DNA of 49,613 nucleotides from Gnetum montanum (GCA_015680685.1 MNCI01025588.1:637693-687305), one strand, 5' to 3'. Counted from the first letter of the stretch, positions 11,491 to 24,137 are shown. The notes: generated from the letters alone by a model not told the origin. Translations and numbers: made by a program.

Positions 11491-11548
11491 CATAAGTTAC
11501 CTCTGGAGTGCTTGGAAAATTCAGTCATTGGAAAACCAAAAATCCCAG

Positions 11549-12894
11549 GTGTGACAACCTAACCTTAGATCCCAAGGGCCTACAAGAAATAGGATCCAAG
11601 GTGCCTTGGATGGTCTTGTCAATCACCCAAGAACTTACAAAATATAAACAAGAAAATAAAATTGTAGATTTGAACAAAAATGAATTAACACAGAATTAAA
11701 CTTTGAATAAAATCTACACTATAAATGAACTGACAACTTTATTGAATTAAAGTGTAAAGTTCAAGAAGTACAAATAGTATGCGCAAATGCATAAGAAGAT
11801 GGCTTGGATGGAGCTTGAAGCCTATTGGAGCTAGCATGATGTGTTTTGCAATTACACTCCACAATCTAGATACTTCCAAACTCTGATCGTCAAAAGCCTC
11901 TTGCTAAGTTTTGCTTGGATTATCAACTTTGGGTGGAAATGGTGTTCCACTCTTGATGCAACTATATTACATTGGGAGTCTTTGGTGCCAGTGTAGATAC
12001 TAATTTGCTCTCAGAAGTGATCAAGGTTGGAAAATAAGGCTATGGGTTGCACACATGCTTATTTGAGATTGCTCAAAATTGTCAAATTGTGGAACCTTAG
12101 GGATGTGTTTTCATTTGGCTTTTATAGGTTTTAGGTTGCTAATTTAAGGCTACAAATTTTTGCCATGATTAATAATAGATTGGTTTTATTTGCAAGCATA
12201 ATGGTTATGATTCCCGACATGGTTGATCATTTATGGTAAGTTTTGATGCACCAATGCAATCAAAACCTATCCGCATACTAAAAATAGTAAACGGATTTTT
12301 GTGACTATGCTAGCCTTCCATCCAACTACACTGGCCTTGGAGGACTATGCTAACACTTGTTGGAATCTACTATGAAATGTGGTGACTACGTTGGCTATAC
12401 TGTAGTTGCTAGAAGTTCATGATGACTACATTGACCATGTTGCCACCACCAGAAAATATCATGACTATGCTAGTTGTTGTTGGGAAAATAAAAAGTCCAA
12501 AACACTAATGTTGGTCTTGCAGCTATGCTAGGTTTTATGGTGACTACGCTAGGTTTTTTTACTAGAAAAGTGAAAAAACAACATCATCTACTTTGGGGTA
12601 GATTATTTCAGCGTAGTTGAGGCTATACCCCTACAAAAACCCATGAAAATATCAAATTTGACTATCTCTAAGGTTATTTTAGCCTTTCCAAGCTCATATA
12701 TAGACATAATAGCACTTTTTCCACATGGGAAATGAGGTAGTAGCAACTTGTGAGGCAATTTTCAGCCCCAACAATTTAATGTATGCAAGATTATAGCTAA
12801 TGGGTGATAAGTCTCATATTTATAATGAAATCTTACCTCAAGTTGGATGGTGAAGGTTACAAGTTGCAACATGTGTTTTCTTGGTGGTGTTTCA
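11549..12894 (-). repeat. LTR of gypsy element G3
   Basis: On the - strand the LTR starts TGAAACACC at 12894, identical to the start of the G1 LTR. The far end is placed at the TGTGACAACC near 11549 (+ strand reading). The stretch GTGCCTTGGATGGTC near 11610 matches the G2 LTR (near 30056), confirming the family. At 12300-12560 it contains a degenerate array of GACTACGCTAGG-like units. The left boundary is approximate and no target duplication can be read. Confidence 0.6.
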
Positions 12895-13060
12895 TTGGCC
12901 CCTCTTTGTTGATGTTTGGAGGATTGACCCAAGAGACATCGACAAAGAATACAAAACACCATTGTACATCCATCACTAGAGTTTCCTCTCCTCACTTGAT
13001 CCTATAGTGTCAAACCATGTTAAAAAGTACTTTTGATAATGGGATAAGGTTATGATGAGG
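12895..13060 (-). promoter_or_regulatory. Stem-loop, polypurine tract and 3' leader of G3
   Basis: On the - strand, arm CTTTGTCGATG (12947-12937) pairs with CATCAACAAAG (12914-12904) apart from one C/A mismatch, and the 3' arm runs into AAAGAGGGGCC next to the LTR. The block to about 13060 aligns with the corresponding G2 sequence at 31651-31800, including ACAAAACACCAT. The C-G to T-A pair change relative to G1 keeps the stem. Confidence 0.65.
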
Positions 13061-14057
13061 TGATAAAAATTACTAGTTACATTTGGTTACTAGGAAATTA
13101 TCATGAGGGTTAACAATGAGTTTTATAGGTTGACATCATGGTTATGATATGGTAATGACATGTTGGATACTCAATCAGGTTTCGCGCTTTGTGCTTTGAA
13201 GTGTTGGTCACTCGATAATGTTTTTGAGGAACCAACACCTCACTTTAGGATTTCTTTGGCCATTACGCTCCTCCCTTGGAATGCTTGGAGCCATTGGTTT
13301 GTCTTTTAGTTCTTGTTGGCTGTTTGGCTTCTTGGCAATTTACTTTTGCATCTTTTTGGGATGAAACCTTCATCTGGTTTCATTGCCAAGGCTAGGTTTT
13401 ATTTTGTTTTCTTGTTGAATGAGATGTATTACATTCAACGGACTTGATGGTTTTCCCGTTGAATGAGATGTGTTACATTTAACGGACTTGATGGTTTTCC
13501 TGTTGAATGAGATGTGTTACATTCAATGGACTTGTAGGTGGAGCATGATGAAGAAGATGTCAAATGGCCATAATGCATGAATGTCAAACATAGGTTGCCA
13601 TTATCATTTAGGGTGAGGAAGTTCATAATCAAGCTATAGGGTTGGATTCTAAGGGAAGTAATGGCAGTGATGTAAAACAAGCACTCTTGGTATGGAAGGA
13701 CAAACTCACCGAATCTTGCACATCAAGATCATGTGATAACTTACTATTGTAATGAGTTACACCTTTGTGATGACTCTAGGCTTCATCCTACAAGCACAAT
13801 TCCAATAGAACAATAACACAAGACAAAGAAAACATGTTGTGAAAATACAATGCATAGGGCTACATGAAAGAATTAGCAAACCAATCCATTGAGGATCACA
13901 ATTGTTACACCCAAAAGGGATCTACATCTTGTATTATAGATGTTCCAAAGTTTTTTAGTCCATTTGTCATGTAAAAAGAGATAGAGAAAAGAATGCTAGC
14001 TCACTTGTTGTAGACCATTGGAGTCATTAACATCGGTCATTCCTCCCTACTTGTCAA
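13061..14057. other. No gene recognised; holds a 44-bp triplication
   Basis: Possibly the remaining 3' leader of G3. It holds a three-copy repeat of period 44 starting at 13414, 13458 and 13502 (unit core GTTGAATGAGATGTGTTACA). No protein motif is visible on either strand. Confidence 0.5.
13414..13537 (+). repeat. 44-bp tandem repeat, three copies
   Basis: The units begin GTTGAATGAGATGT at 13414, 13458 and 13502 and differ by only a few bases. The third unit is cut short. Such near-identity suggests a recent expansion compared with the surrounding decay. Confidence 0.9.
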
Positions 14058-14940
14058 TGATAACAAACAACACTACAAGTAAACATGTGAGTGTAGCTAC
14101 AATATCATACAATATCGTAGCTCAAGCTACGTCATCATTGATATGATGTCTCAAGAGCTGTGTAGCCCTATAAATACTAACACTTGGGTGCACAAGCAAC
14201 AACATTTTTTTAAACTCTTACCCAAACTCTAATAGTTTCATTTCGTAGTTTTAGCAATAATGTGAATGCCCACAAGCTAGTGTTAAGCAGCTGACCAAAG
14301 TCTTTATTCAAGTAAATTATACTTGGGCATAGTTTATGATCGATAATAAAGACTAAGACTATTTTACATCATTGTAGCATTCCTTAATTCTTTTATTCTC
14401 TTGTTTACTTAGCATAATTTTTCTTGTTTTCCTAACTTAATCATTTAGATTCCAAAACATTTTACTTTTCATGCTTAGTAGTTAAGTGGAATGGGTATGA
14501 TTGGTTTCGAGCACTAAGTGTGATTATTTGATAACCCACTAGTGGTCTCACTTGATTTGCTCAATAATGATTCCACTTGGTAATCCCAGTGACAATCACA
14601 TAAGTTCATGACATGACTGGTAAAATAGGAACAGATACTCATTGCTCTAGGATAGAATAGACTTTCATTTCAATATTACTTAGACTTAGACTTGAATTTC
14701 ATTTTCAATCATGTTCATCATTAGGAGTAACAAGAGCCCTACAACATCATCTATCATATGCCTCACTATGAATTAAACGATACCTCCAGATTTCAGTAAC
14801 TCAAAGTGAGAAGACAACGATCGCAAAGTTAACATCAACTTCTAACATAATTACATTGTCCATCCACGGATTATGATCTGGTCACGCATGAACACTTGTG
14901 ACTTGTATGGTAGAGTTTTGGGATACGCCACCACTCATCA
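14058..14940 (+). repeat. T-family LTR, sense on + strand
   Basis: The right end CCACTCATCA (14940) is the reverse complement of the TGATGAGTGG start of T LTRs at 40323 and 49500. Internally it has CCTATAAATAC (near 14169) and AATAAAG (near 14347) at the spacing seen in other T LTRs. The left end TGATAACAAACAAC at 14058 is a best guess. I could not find a target duplication. A LINE fragment follows directly. Confidence 0.65.
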
Positions 14941-15907
14941 AAAAGTGTTGATGGTCATGGATTATGTATAGAGTTTCTTAAATGGAGTGCTCCATTGGTG
15001 TGGAAAGTAGCTTGCAACCATCTTAATAAAGGGTGTCAACATGGTTTGAATTGCTCTTGGTATTCTAGTTAAGCAATCTTGCTCTTTAAAAAGGGAGATA
15101 GGAAAGATCTTAATAATTACCTATTGATTGCAATTAATTCATTTTTTACTAAGTTGTTGGGCATTATTTTTGAGAATAAAATTAGTTCATGGATAGAAAT
15201 GCAAGGTCTTCATTTGTAGTCACAAGCATGCTTTAACAAAAATCATTTTGTTATGGACTATCTTATAACTTTGTGTTATTGTGTGGAGAAAGTAAAAAGC
15301 CCAAACCATATGACTTTTATCTATTTTATTGATTTTTCAAGGCTTATGATTCTATTACTTAAAATAAACTTTGGTAGAGATTGGCTAGCACTAACATTCC
15401 ACAATATCTCCTTTTTGTTACTAAAAGAATGTATGAGATGGTTAACATTCTTATTGAAAATAATCTTACTAGAGAATGAACAATTATCAACAATTTAGTA
15501 AGAGTTAAACTAGGGTATCCTTTATTCCCTACCCTTTTAAACATATTTATAGATGAATTAGAGGAATGGATGCAACATGCCTTTAATCATGTTGTGTCAG
15601 TGAATGGATTAGTTTTAAATATGGTTCTCTTTGTAGATGATGTGGTCTTGATTGCAAAATTAGCTACATGATTAAATTATATGCTTCAAATCCACTGTGA
15701 CTACTACAACCATTCTAGCATAAAAGTTAATATTGATAAAACTAAAATTCTAGTTTGTGGTACTACAAATAGAAATTATAATATTTTTCTTAGGGAAAAA
15801 TATTTTATATTTGTGAATCTTATAAATATTTGAGAGTTGAATTTGATAATAATTATAGTTGGAATATCCTTATTGCTTGAAGGGGTTCAAGTGGCATGCA
15901 TGCTCTA
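14941..15907 (+). pseudogene. LINE reverse transcriptase pseudogene, 5' part
   Basis: Translated pieces read LLFKKGDRKDLNNYRLIAIN near 15078, NKISSWIEMQGL near 15177 and TFIYFIDFSRL near 15320 (intact LINEs read DF.KAYDS). This is the reverse-transcriptase domain of a non-LTR retrotransposon ORF2 with frameshifts and stops. The sequence is interrupted at 15907 by a solo LTR and resumes at 16943. The LINE would copy its own RNA at a nicked target site; this copy is inactive. Confidence 0.85.
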
Positions 15908-16937
15908 TGAAGAATCATAAGTTGGTTGGGTTATCCAATAAAAAGTTAACTTTTTGGTTGGCTCCAATATCCTAGCCTTGATATCAAGGCTTCGATAACA
16001 AGGCTCCGACAACAAGGCTCCAATATCAAGGCTTCAATAACAAGGCTACGACAATAAGGCTCTAACATCAAGCCTCCAACAACAAGGCTATGTCAACAAG
16101 GCCCCATCGATGTAGTTAGTTGCATCAATGCAGTCTATCGCATAGACACGACCCCGTCAACGTAGTGTCTATTTTCATCTATAGATACATGCTCACAGTT
16201 GTGTTTATGTAATTCTTTTGTCAATAGAGTAGCCGAACTCTTGCAGTTTTATTCCATAATCTTAGAGAACAGTTAATGAGTACCCATAGTGTGGATTTGA
16301 GTTAGTTGTACGGTGTCTTCTTCGAGTGGCAATGAACCTGGACACATTTCATGGACAGCAATAAGATCAAGATTGATTCTTATTCATTGTAGCACTTTGA
16401 CTTAGATTAAATTTACTTTTAATGCAATTTATATTTAATGTACTTAGTTAATATCTACATTTCCATGCATATTAATGAATTGGCAGAATGAGTGTGACTA
16501 GTTTCAAGTGTAAACACGTATTCTCTTAGTAATCCTAGCAATGTTATTGCTTGGTTCGCCCAATAACATAGCACTTGGTAATCCTAGTAGTGGATGTGTG
16601 GGCTCAGGACATGTACAACAAGCTGGGAACGGACACTCATCGCCCATAGGCTAGTTTAGACTTTACTTTCCATTGTTAATTAGTTTAACTAATTGATTCC
16701 TTTATTATCGTTAGGAGTAGCATAAGGTCCAAACAACATCAAGAATCATATGCCTCACTTTGGACTAAACCATACGTGACAAAGCTACCACTAGTCCAAG
16801 TTGAAAGATAACAAACTGCGATCAAGGCATAACAATCTAGATGCCACAACTAGTCCCATCGATGAAATTTGACCGGATTATGTGTGAATGCTTGTGATTC
16901 ATATGGTTGGACGTAGGGGGTACCTCGCCACTCATCA
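15908..16937 (+). mobile_element. Solo T-family LTR inserted in the LINE, target duplication CTCTA
   Basis: It starts TGAAGAATCATAAG and ends CGCCACTCATCA, the T-family termini. CTCTA stands immediately before (15903-15907) and after (16938-16942). Removing the LTR and one CTCTA rejoins the LINE. A tandem array of CAAGGCTCCRA-like units fills 15972-16105. A sense poly(A)-type region with AATAAG follows at about 16360. The size of 1030 bp fits the other T LTRs (848-883 bp) plus its longer array. Confidence 0.9.
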
Positions 16938-16942
16938 CTCTA

Positions 16943-17830
16943 TTTACTCTAAGAAATAATTGTAGTAAGAAATAAATTTTGGTATAGGAGATCAAAAGAA
17001 AACTTCTGTAGTCTTGTCCAACCCATATTATTATATGGGTGTATTGCATGGGGACATACTCTTTCCACACATAATTGGAAAAGAGCATGTTCAAAAACAA
17101 TTTCTTGTATGTGAATCTTAAGTGAAAATGCAAACTTCTTATGATATATTACTTTTAAAAGCATATTTACTTCCTCTTGAAGTTGAAATTCTTTGTCAAT
17201 TTATTACTTATAATTAGAAATTAAATCACATGAAGGAAATTATTTATGCTAAGGAGATAATGAATGCTACATAAGAAAATGGATGGTTGCATCAAGGAAA
17301 ATTATGGCTTCAATCATGGAACATTAGAATGGAGGATCTTCCTTTAAACAAAAGGCTTTTTTGGAAACTATAAAAGCAAAAGTGTTAGACTAAAGTTTAA
17401 TTGAACACATAATGAAAAAAGCAATTTTATTTACATTTTATTAGAGGAGGTTTGTTATCAAATACTTAAAGTATATATTCTCAACTATTCCTATTCATTT
17501 AACAAATCAAATTGCTAGACCAAAAATAAGCTCTCATCATCTCTTTGTTGAGACAAGTGATTGGATCAACTTATTGAGAGAAGAGCATATTTGCAGAGTG
17601 TGCAAACAAAGCATAGAGGATGAAGAACATCTTTTTATTTTTCCCATCTTTAGCTCACATTTGAATAAATCATAATATTAACTATAATGTGATGATTGTT
17701 TTCTTTCAAATTAGCCCTATTTGCTTGGGGCATTACATCAATGATGTTTTTAACTTTCTTCGAAAATGTGTTGAGGCTTTGGAACCATCTAGCAAATCCT
17801 TTTTAATTTCATGGACATAATGAAATGAAA
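16943..17830 (+). pseudogene. LINE reverse transcriptase pseudogene, 3' part
   Basis: Continuation of the interrupted LINE. Broken frames give LYGCIAWGHTL-like sequence near 17030, the usual L.YG.E.WG block after the RT. The end reads ICRVCKQSIEDEEHLFIF near 17590, the CxxC...H zinc-ribbon end of plant LINE ORF2 proteins. The 3' boundary near 17830 is set by loss of LINE-like sequence and is approximate. Confidence 0.8.
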
Positions 17831-20800
17831 TAAGATGAAGCTTTATTACATCCAAAAACCCATAAAATCTATTAGAGCTTCAGTTTCCAATTTCCAATTT
17901 CTAAAATTTGAGTTTCATTAGTTACAGGTTCTAGTTACTCCAATATTGAAAGACAATTGAACTAGCTATTAAAGTAAATGACGGTTGACCTAGGTGGCAT
18001 GATTCAACTTAGAGCGTCTCCTATTTATGAGGTTTAATTTTTGTTCTGCTCGCCAAACTCCCACAATGATGTTCCGTTCCCTTTGATGTGGGCATCGTTT
18101 TTAAAGTCCCCATGTTTTACTTGCCGACCAATCTTGTACCATACAAGCAAACTTGTACTATACAAGCAACTAGTAAAGGCAAGAGAAGCAACACCACCAA
18201 TAATCAAACAAGGATTCCCCAACTGGTTCTGAAAGTAGAGGTTTAATAGTGGTTCACCATGTGCCCAAGTTGTACATAAAGTTCCATGATTGATCCATCA
18301 TCTAGACTCCACGGAACGCCAGCAGAATATATGCTTTAAAAAAAACATTAAAAAGAAAGGGCAACGGATTCCCGTGAAAAAGGATGCTGTTGCTTCAATG
18401 CGTGATCCATGTAAACCGAAAACCCATACATCAAGATAAGACCACGTCTAGTGAAACCAGCGTTCAAACAACCGGGAAGTAAAATATGACACCAACAAAA
18501 TAATTGCAACCATAATTTAAGACAAGGCATCACGAGCTAAAAACAAAATTCACAAAATAATCATTGCAAAAAGGTCCAGAAAATGATGTAATCCATGGTC
18601 ACACACAAAGGCATAGGGATGTCGTTGGTATGGACGTTGATTTTACCATCATTTTGTAGTGGAAAGCAAAGGAGAAAAACCATCCCGAGTAAAGTTCCTC
18701 CTAGGCAAAACCCATCATCAATTACGTGGTCCATGCACCTAGCTAGTGCGCCACACCACAAAAGCTTTTCATGGCCGTCTTGTCCCTTCTTGTAGGACTT
18801 TCTTTTGTCTCCCCCAAAGGTGGGAGAAAACGTAGATTTTTGAAAAATATTATGTATTACCATCAATGGTGGAGTGTGGGTGCCCATTCAATGAGGTGGG
18901 TGGTTGGTAGATGGTCTTTCGGTCTTTTGGTTTTCCCTTGTGCAGAGATTTCCATTCCATGTCTTATGGTATTACCTGTAGCTCTTGACTTGGTGAGTGC
19001 ATAGATGCTTTAAACAAGTTGCAAGGCTTATCTTACAAAGCTTTAAGTTGCAAGCTTGGATGCCTACGTAAGACTTGCAACCTAGTGGCAAAGGTATTGG
19101 TTGGTGTTGTTTCACACATATCTACATTGGATGCTATTATTTAGGTCTTGACTTTTTAAGTGTATGGATGCATTGTACTCCAACCTCAAATGCCTTTTAA
19201 GAGTGACAACAACACTTGAATCACATCACATAACATTAAATCTCTTTTAAAGGATGACAATGTTAGAAAATGAAATGAATGGTGTTAAAGGAGAAAGTAA
19301 AATTGAAGTAATGGAAATATAGGTATGATGTTGTAATGCCTTTTAGGATCCAGCCACTTTGAGGTACCTTAAAGATAAAGGTTAAAGATTAAAGGTTAAA
19401 GGTTATTCTCATCTCCTATGAGAATGGAAATCCCAATTGATATAATGGCCAAGTCACCACACAAAAGTACACATAACAGATTTTAAATAAAAATCTAAAA
19501 GGATACACTTTAGGGAACATTATGTTTCCACCTCTATGAATGGCAATCTATAGTGGGATATTTTACTTAGTCCCACCACTTGATTGCAACTAGTTTCTAT
19601 ATTAAATCATGCAAATGCATAATATTGGTTTTTGAAAAAAAAAATAGAACAAGTAAAAAGATATTATGTTAATAAAAGAATTTGAAGTATAGTGAATTCT
19701 TGGGATCATAATATTATAAAAAAAATCAACATATCTCTCTTTGGAAATAAAAATTATAATGGTGTAAGGCTCAAATAGAAAAGGCTTTTGTCAATTGCAT
19801 ATGTTATTTGTAATTTTCACCACTATCATCTTAGCCTTATCTCAACTCATTTGTAATTTTTTATTGCTAATTTATTGAAAAAAAAAAGATATCACCTACA
19901 TGTTCAATGCTCATTTTAATAAGGGCCCCAAGATGCTTGGCAGATGAACCCAATCCTAACCTCTTTAATTTTTTGGGCTAATTTATTCTAATTTATTAAA
20001 TAATAATATAAAAGGCATATACAAGGATCTAGCTAATGAAAATGTAGCTGATTACTTGTTTTTGCTTGAAGTATGACTATGTTCTACAAAAGTATTGTGC
20101 TAATCATATCATGATATCCAATATGATGACTTTTGCAACTTATGTTTTTCATGTTAGTTACCTTAGTGATTTATTTAACTATTAGGTTGAAGACTGGGCT
20201 TTTCACATTAATAATTGAAGTGTGTTTGCACGTGTTATAAAAAAATATTTCATGATACTAAACAAATACAACAATTTTGTTGTAAAAAAAAGTCATCACC
20301 AAAAGGCTTAATGCTCATATGCCAAGTGGTGTTTGAGAGGCTGGTAGACGAGTGAAAGTCAACTCGAGTTTGTGTGGTTAGGTTCCAACTAACCCTAATA
20401 ACACTTTAGCCTCACTCCAAATGATGGGCTTGGAGATTTTGCTATGAATATCATTGTAAACAAAAACAAAGTATTTAATTTGGTCAACAATATTATTATA
20501 ACTTTTTTAAAGTCCCCAAGGTAAGTTTTAATGTACATAGTAAGTTGTTCCTAATAGTTCTAAAATTCATATATAATACTAAAAGAAATAGGAAAGAAAA
20601 ATAAAGTTATTTATTTTCTGTTCTCAAAATTATTAAATATATTTTATAATAAGGAAAAGTTTCTCTGTATATTATGTATTACATTACAGATCTTTTAAAT
20701 TCAATTCATAGATTGAATTGAGTTATCTTTTTCTGATTTTTTTTTCTTCTTATATGACCTGCATGTTGTTTCTTTGCAAAATAGATTCATCATCCATTAC

Positions 20801-21549
20801 AATTGATTTGTCAAGAGGCTTTTAAAGAGAATAAGTTTTTTTAATTTTACCATTTTTTCATTGGCCTTCAAGAGGCTTTTAAAGAGAATAAGTTTTTTTA
20901 ATTTTACCATTTTTTCATTGGCCTTCTTTGATCTAGTGGACTTCGTTCAGCTTTACTGCACAATGTTTGTACATCTCAGCAAGCGTGCACATAAATAACT
21001 GTGGCTTACATTTAAACTGACATTGCTGCTGACACATAAAATGCCAAACCATTATAGATGACAAAGAATGCAGAATTGTTGTTAACTATGGCAATGATAA
21101 CAGTCAACGGAAATTGGAAACTGATATCATAGCTGCACTTAGGTGCCATCTTACTGGTGACTATCACCTTTGGTGCAAGTTGCAAAGATATTATATTTAT
21201 TTTTACTTTTTAAAACATAAACCATTTTCCATCACCTTAAAAAATATATATTAAAGCACTTCCGTAGCGTCTACCAGTTCCGTCATATCCCCTTTTTTCC
21301 TGTTCCCAAAAACAAAAGGCAGAAATTTATAAATCTATTGCGAAGACATCTATGGGTAATAAAGTTGACACTCATAGTAAAATATTAAAGAATTATATTA
21401 AAGGAATTTGAAAAGTTCAAAAAACAATCTTCAGTGGAATGAATCCCGTTAACTTGTACTCTATCAAAACCGTCAAAAGCTAGAGAGGTCGGAAAGAATC
21501 CAGTAGATTAGATTGATGATATAATTCCCTCTTCATCATTTTCCGCATA
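17831..21549. other. AT-rich intergenic sequence, no gene recognised
   Basis: I see no conserved domain on either strand. Open frames around 18040-19000 overlap on both strands, do not resemble a known family and lack a convincing start context. A short TAAAGGT repeat lies at 19374-19405. A perfect 57-bp duplication lies at 20812-20925. The base composition is AT-rich and typical of old non-coding DNA. Confidence 0.5.
20812..20925 (+). repeat. 57-bp perfect tandem duplication
   Basis: Two adjacent copies, 20812-20868 and 20869-20925, begin CAAGAGGCTTTTAAAGAG and appear identical throughout, so the event is recent or the copies have been homogenised. It is non-coding. Confidence 0.92.
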
Positions 21550-22220
21550 CAACCAGGTATGGCAAGGACAACAGAGATGATTGAGAGTGAATACCACATT
21601 GCAAGAGTAGTTGCCAATAATATCAGTGTATGCTTTTCAACGTTCACTGAGTTGAAATGGATTAGATGGAAGAATACTAGCCACTAATTTCAGTTTATTC
21701 TTTCTGTGAGTTGAAACGGATTAGATAGATTGGAACATCATATAACTGAGATAATTGAGATTGAGGCTGAATAACACATCAGTCTGGAATGTTCAAATAG
21801 CTTAGACGACTACACATGCCAGTCATTTGATTGAGTGCATTAGCATCAGAGTCGATGAGATGTTTAAAACCACATCTTTCTGGAATTTTCGCTTTATCAC
21901 AGAAAGAAAAGGCTGCCAACTGGTTTCCGTGCATTACTTCAACTTCCTGGTAATGAAAACAGGTAATGCAAGGACGGAATCGTGGAGATAATCACGACGG
22001 AATACCAAATCTGTGTGCAATGTCAACTTTTTCTCTCGAATCTTTGCTTTTTTGAAAATAATGACAGTAGTTACAGATAATTTCAGTGCGTTACTTCAAC
22101 TTGCTGGCACTCTAACAGGTACAAGACGCAGATGAACACCACATCCTTGTCGAATGTTTGCCAAATCCATCTAGGGAATGTTCGCTTTATTTCTTTTGGA
22201 ACCTGTTGCGAATAATGTCA
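21550..22220 (+). repeat. Decayed repeat block upstream of the fluoride exporter
   Basis: The phrases CAGGTATGGCAAGGAC (21555), CAGGTAATGCAAGGAC (21960) and CAGGTACAAGACGCAG (22117) recur. So do GAATACCACATT, GAATACCAAATC and GAACACCACATC, and TATCAGTGTATGC, TTTCAGTGCGTTAC and TGTCAGTGCATGC. They indicate three or four diverged units of very unequal spacing. No coding function is visible. Confidence 0.5.
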
Positions 22221-22239
22221 GTGCATGCTTTCAGCGGCC

Positions 22240-22720
22240 GGCCTGCCTTGGCAGCCATTGGCTATGTGGCTTCCGTTCCGTAATTACATTAAACGCGGCC
22301 CGTTTCAGGCTGCATCGAATCATACAAGTGTACTGCCACGAAGCGACACATGTCGGTAGAAAAGAACTAGCTCAATATTGAAAGAAGACGTATTGCTGCT
22401 TCACTGCCTTCCGTTGGTGCGTCGCCTATCTAAAAATCGCGCACGGATTGGAGCATCGGGATCCGGTTCTGGTTCGTGGCGGATCTGGCGTGGCGTGGGG
22501 CCCGGCGGTCCGCGCACTTGCAGTAGCGCCAGCAGCAGGCGCGTCGGTCGCGAAGTCAAAGCGGTGGTAACCGCGGGAGGCGTTTCCTGGCAGGCCCTCG
22601 TCCAATCGCCTTCAAAAGACGTGTCCGACACCGATATATTTAAGTTGACGAAAGCCGGATTATCTTTATCACGCTGTTGAAGTTGCCCCTCGCTCACGGC
22701 CGCCATGGCCGCCATGCCAA
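22240..22720. other. GC-rich island upstream of FEX
   Basis: Against an AT-rich background this block is clearly GC-rich, with many CG dinucleotides around 22430-22580. Frames are open on both strands here. On the - strand one starts MAAMAAVSEGQLQQRDKD at 22715, with ATG in a good context and a second in-frame ATG, and runs on to a stop at 22401. On the + strand a 100-codon frame covers the same bases. Neither is recognisable. The block may be a promoter/5' region of the exporter, or the first exon of a divergent gene. Confidence 0.4.
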
Positions 22721-22742
22721 AGCTGGTATCCAACAGCGTCAT

Positions 22743-24137
22743 TGCCGTTTTCTGTTAGAGGTGAGTAAAGGTAAAGGCATTCAGTGTTCCTTTGGTCCTT
22801 TGATGTCTGATCTGAGCAATAATGAACAATCCTTTCTTTTTGAACGACCTTTGAAGGATCTCCCTGCGACTCAGCTTCCAACACGTTCTTCAAGACTTGA
22901 ATTCCTTGCTCGATCACGGGATCGTTCTGTGGCGGGACGGGGCGAAAAATCGGTTTACGTCTTTAATCTGATTCTTTCCTGTGTCTTAAATTATATTTTC
23001 GCAGCTGTTCCTGTCTAGATCATCATGCTTTAGGATATACTCGATCACGTCGTGGTCGATCTCCTCGCCAGCCGATACGCGATGACATCGTGACAGAGCG
23101 GTAAAGGAAGCCGAAAATGCGAAAAGCGCAGGTGATAACTTGACCGGTGCATTCATGTTGCGTTTTAGGTGTTTTCACTATAGTATTAAAATATAAGTGC
23201 TTACACATGTGTTAGCATCATCCTGTAGGGATTAAATTTTTTCTTTGCCGGGTTTTGTCTTGACTACGTGCGTTTGTGCCTCTGTAATCTCTGTCTAAAT
23301 GCTTTTAGGATATCACTGAGAAGGTAGAAGATCTCTCGCATGATCAAGGCACAGGTGATGACTTGACAGCTTTACTGCGTCCCTTGCTTTATCTTACTTA
23401 TCGGATTAAAAAACATACATTTTTCTCTCTAATCACTGATGGCAACATTATTCTTGTGTACAGAGGATGTGATTGAATTCGTACTCGCGTTTCTTCCTCT
23501 GAAAAATCTCCTTGACAGCAGGCAATCATTTGACACGTTTAAGTATTTATTTTCCACTTCAGATTAAAATATTTTCATTTCACCTATGCACTAGCGGAGA
23601 TCGATGGTTCACAGATATGTTTGAATCCACGCCATTTGCTCAGGTGATAACCTGACCGGCTTAATCTGCTAATGCGTTTCTGTGATTCGAAGATTAAGAT
23701 AAAGAATTCTACCCTGCTTTACAGCATTAAAGGTTTAAAACAGCTTCGAGAGCAGGTACTGCGTGCGGCACCCTCGTGGATAAGTCTTGAATGACAAAAG
23801 CTCTGAATCCGTCTGCGATTTTGATATTTTGGCTTTGGATGTGTCTTCTTTTACGTTAGCGAAGTTTATGGACTTCTTTCGTTGAGGCCGATTATTCTCT
23901 CAGCAGCAACGTATTCCGTAGATTTCCCGCTGCGGTCCAGGTCAAATTTAGCAAACGTTTCTCATGATCGTATTTCCGACAGTTTCAACGCCCAATGCTA
24001 TAGCGTAGCAAAAAGGTACGTTAAAAAGCTACTTCAAGTGTTCGGTTTTTCCGTTTCACAAAGCACTTCATTGAATGCTAGCTAGCTCCACAGATCAGCA
24101 GTGTCAGAATCACATTACGGAACACCGATTTTTGGAA
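22743..24137. other. Upstream region of FEX, no gene recognised
   Basis: About 1.4 kb with moderately mixed composition and no recognisable protein. Short phrases such as CAGGTGATAACTTGACCGG (23130), CAGGTGATGACTTGACAGC (23351) and CAGGTGATAACCTGACCGG (23641) recur at uneven spacing and may be a repeated regulatory or decayed repeat motif. A spliced 5' untranslated exon of FEX could lie here but cannot be fixed from sequence alone. Confidence 0.4.

Noticed and set aside
18348-19004. Several overlapping 60-108 codon frames on both strands
   Set aside because: Opposing frames of similar length, no motifs, no promoter or splice signals; treated as chance.
22378-22680. 100-codon + strand frame in the GC-rich island as a gene
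   Set aside because: GC-rich DNA keeps several frames open on both strands; no family resemblance and no splice-compatible partner exon found.
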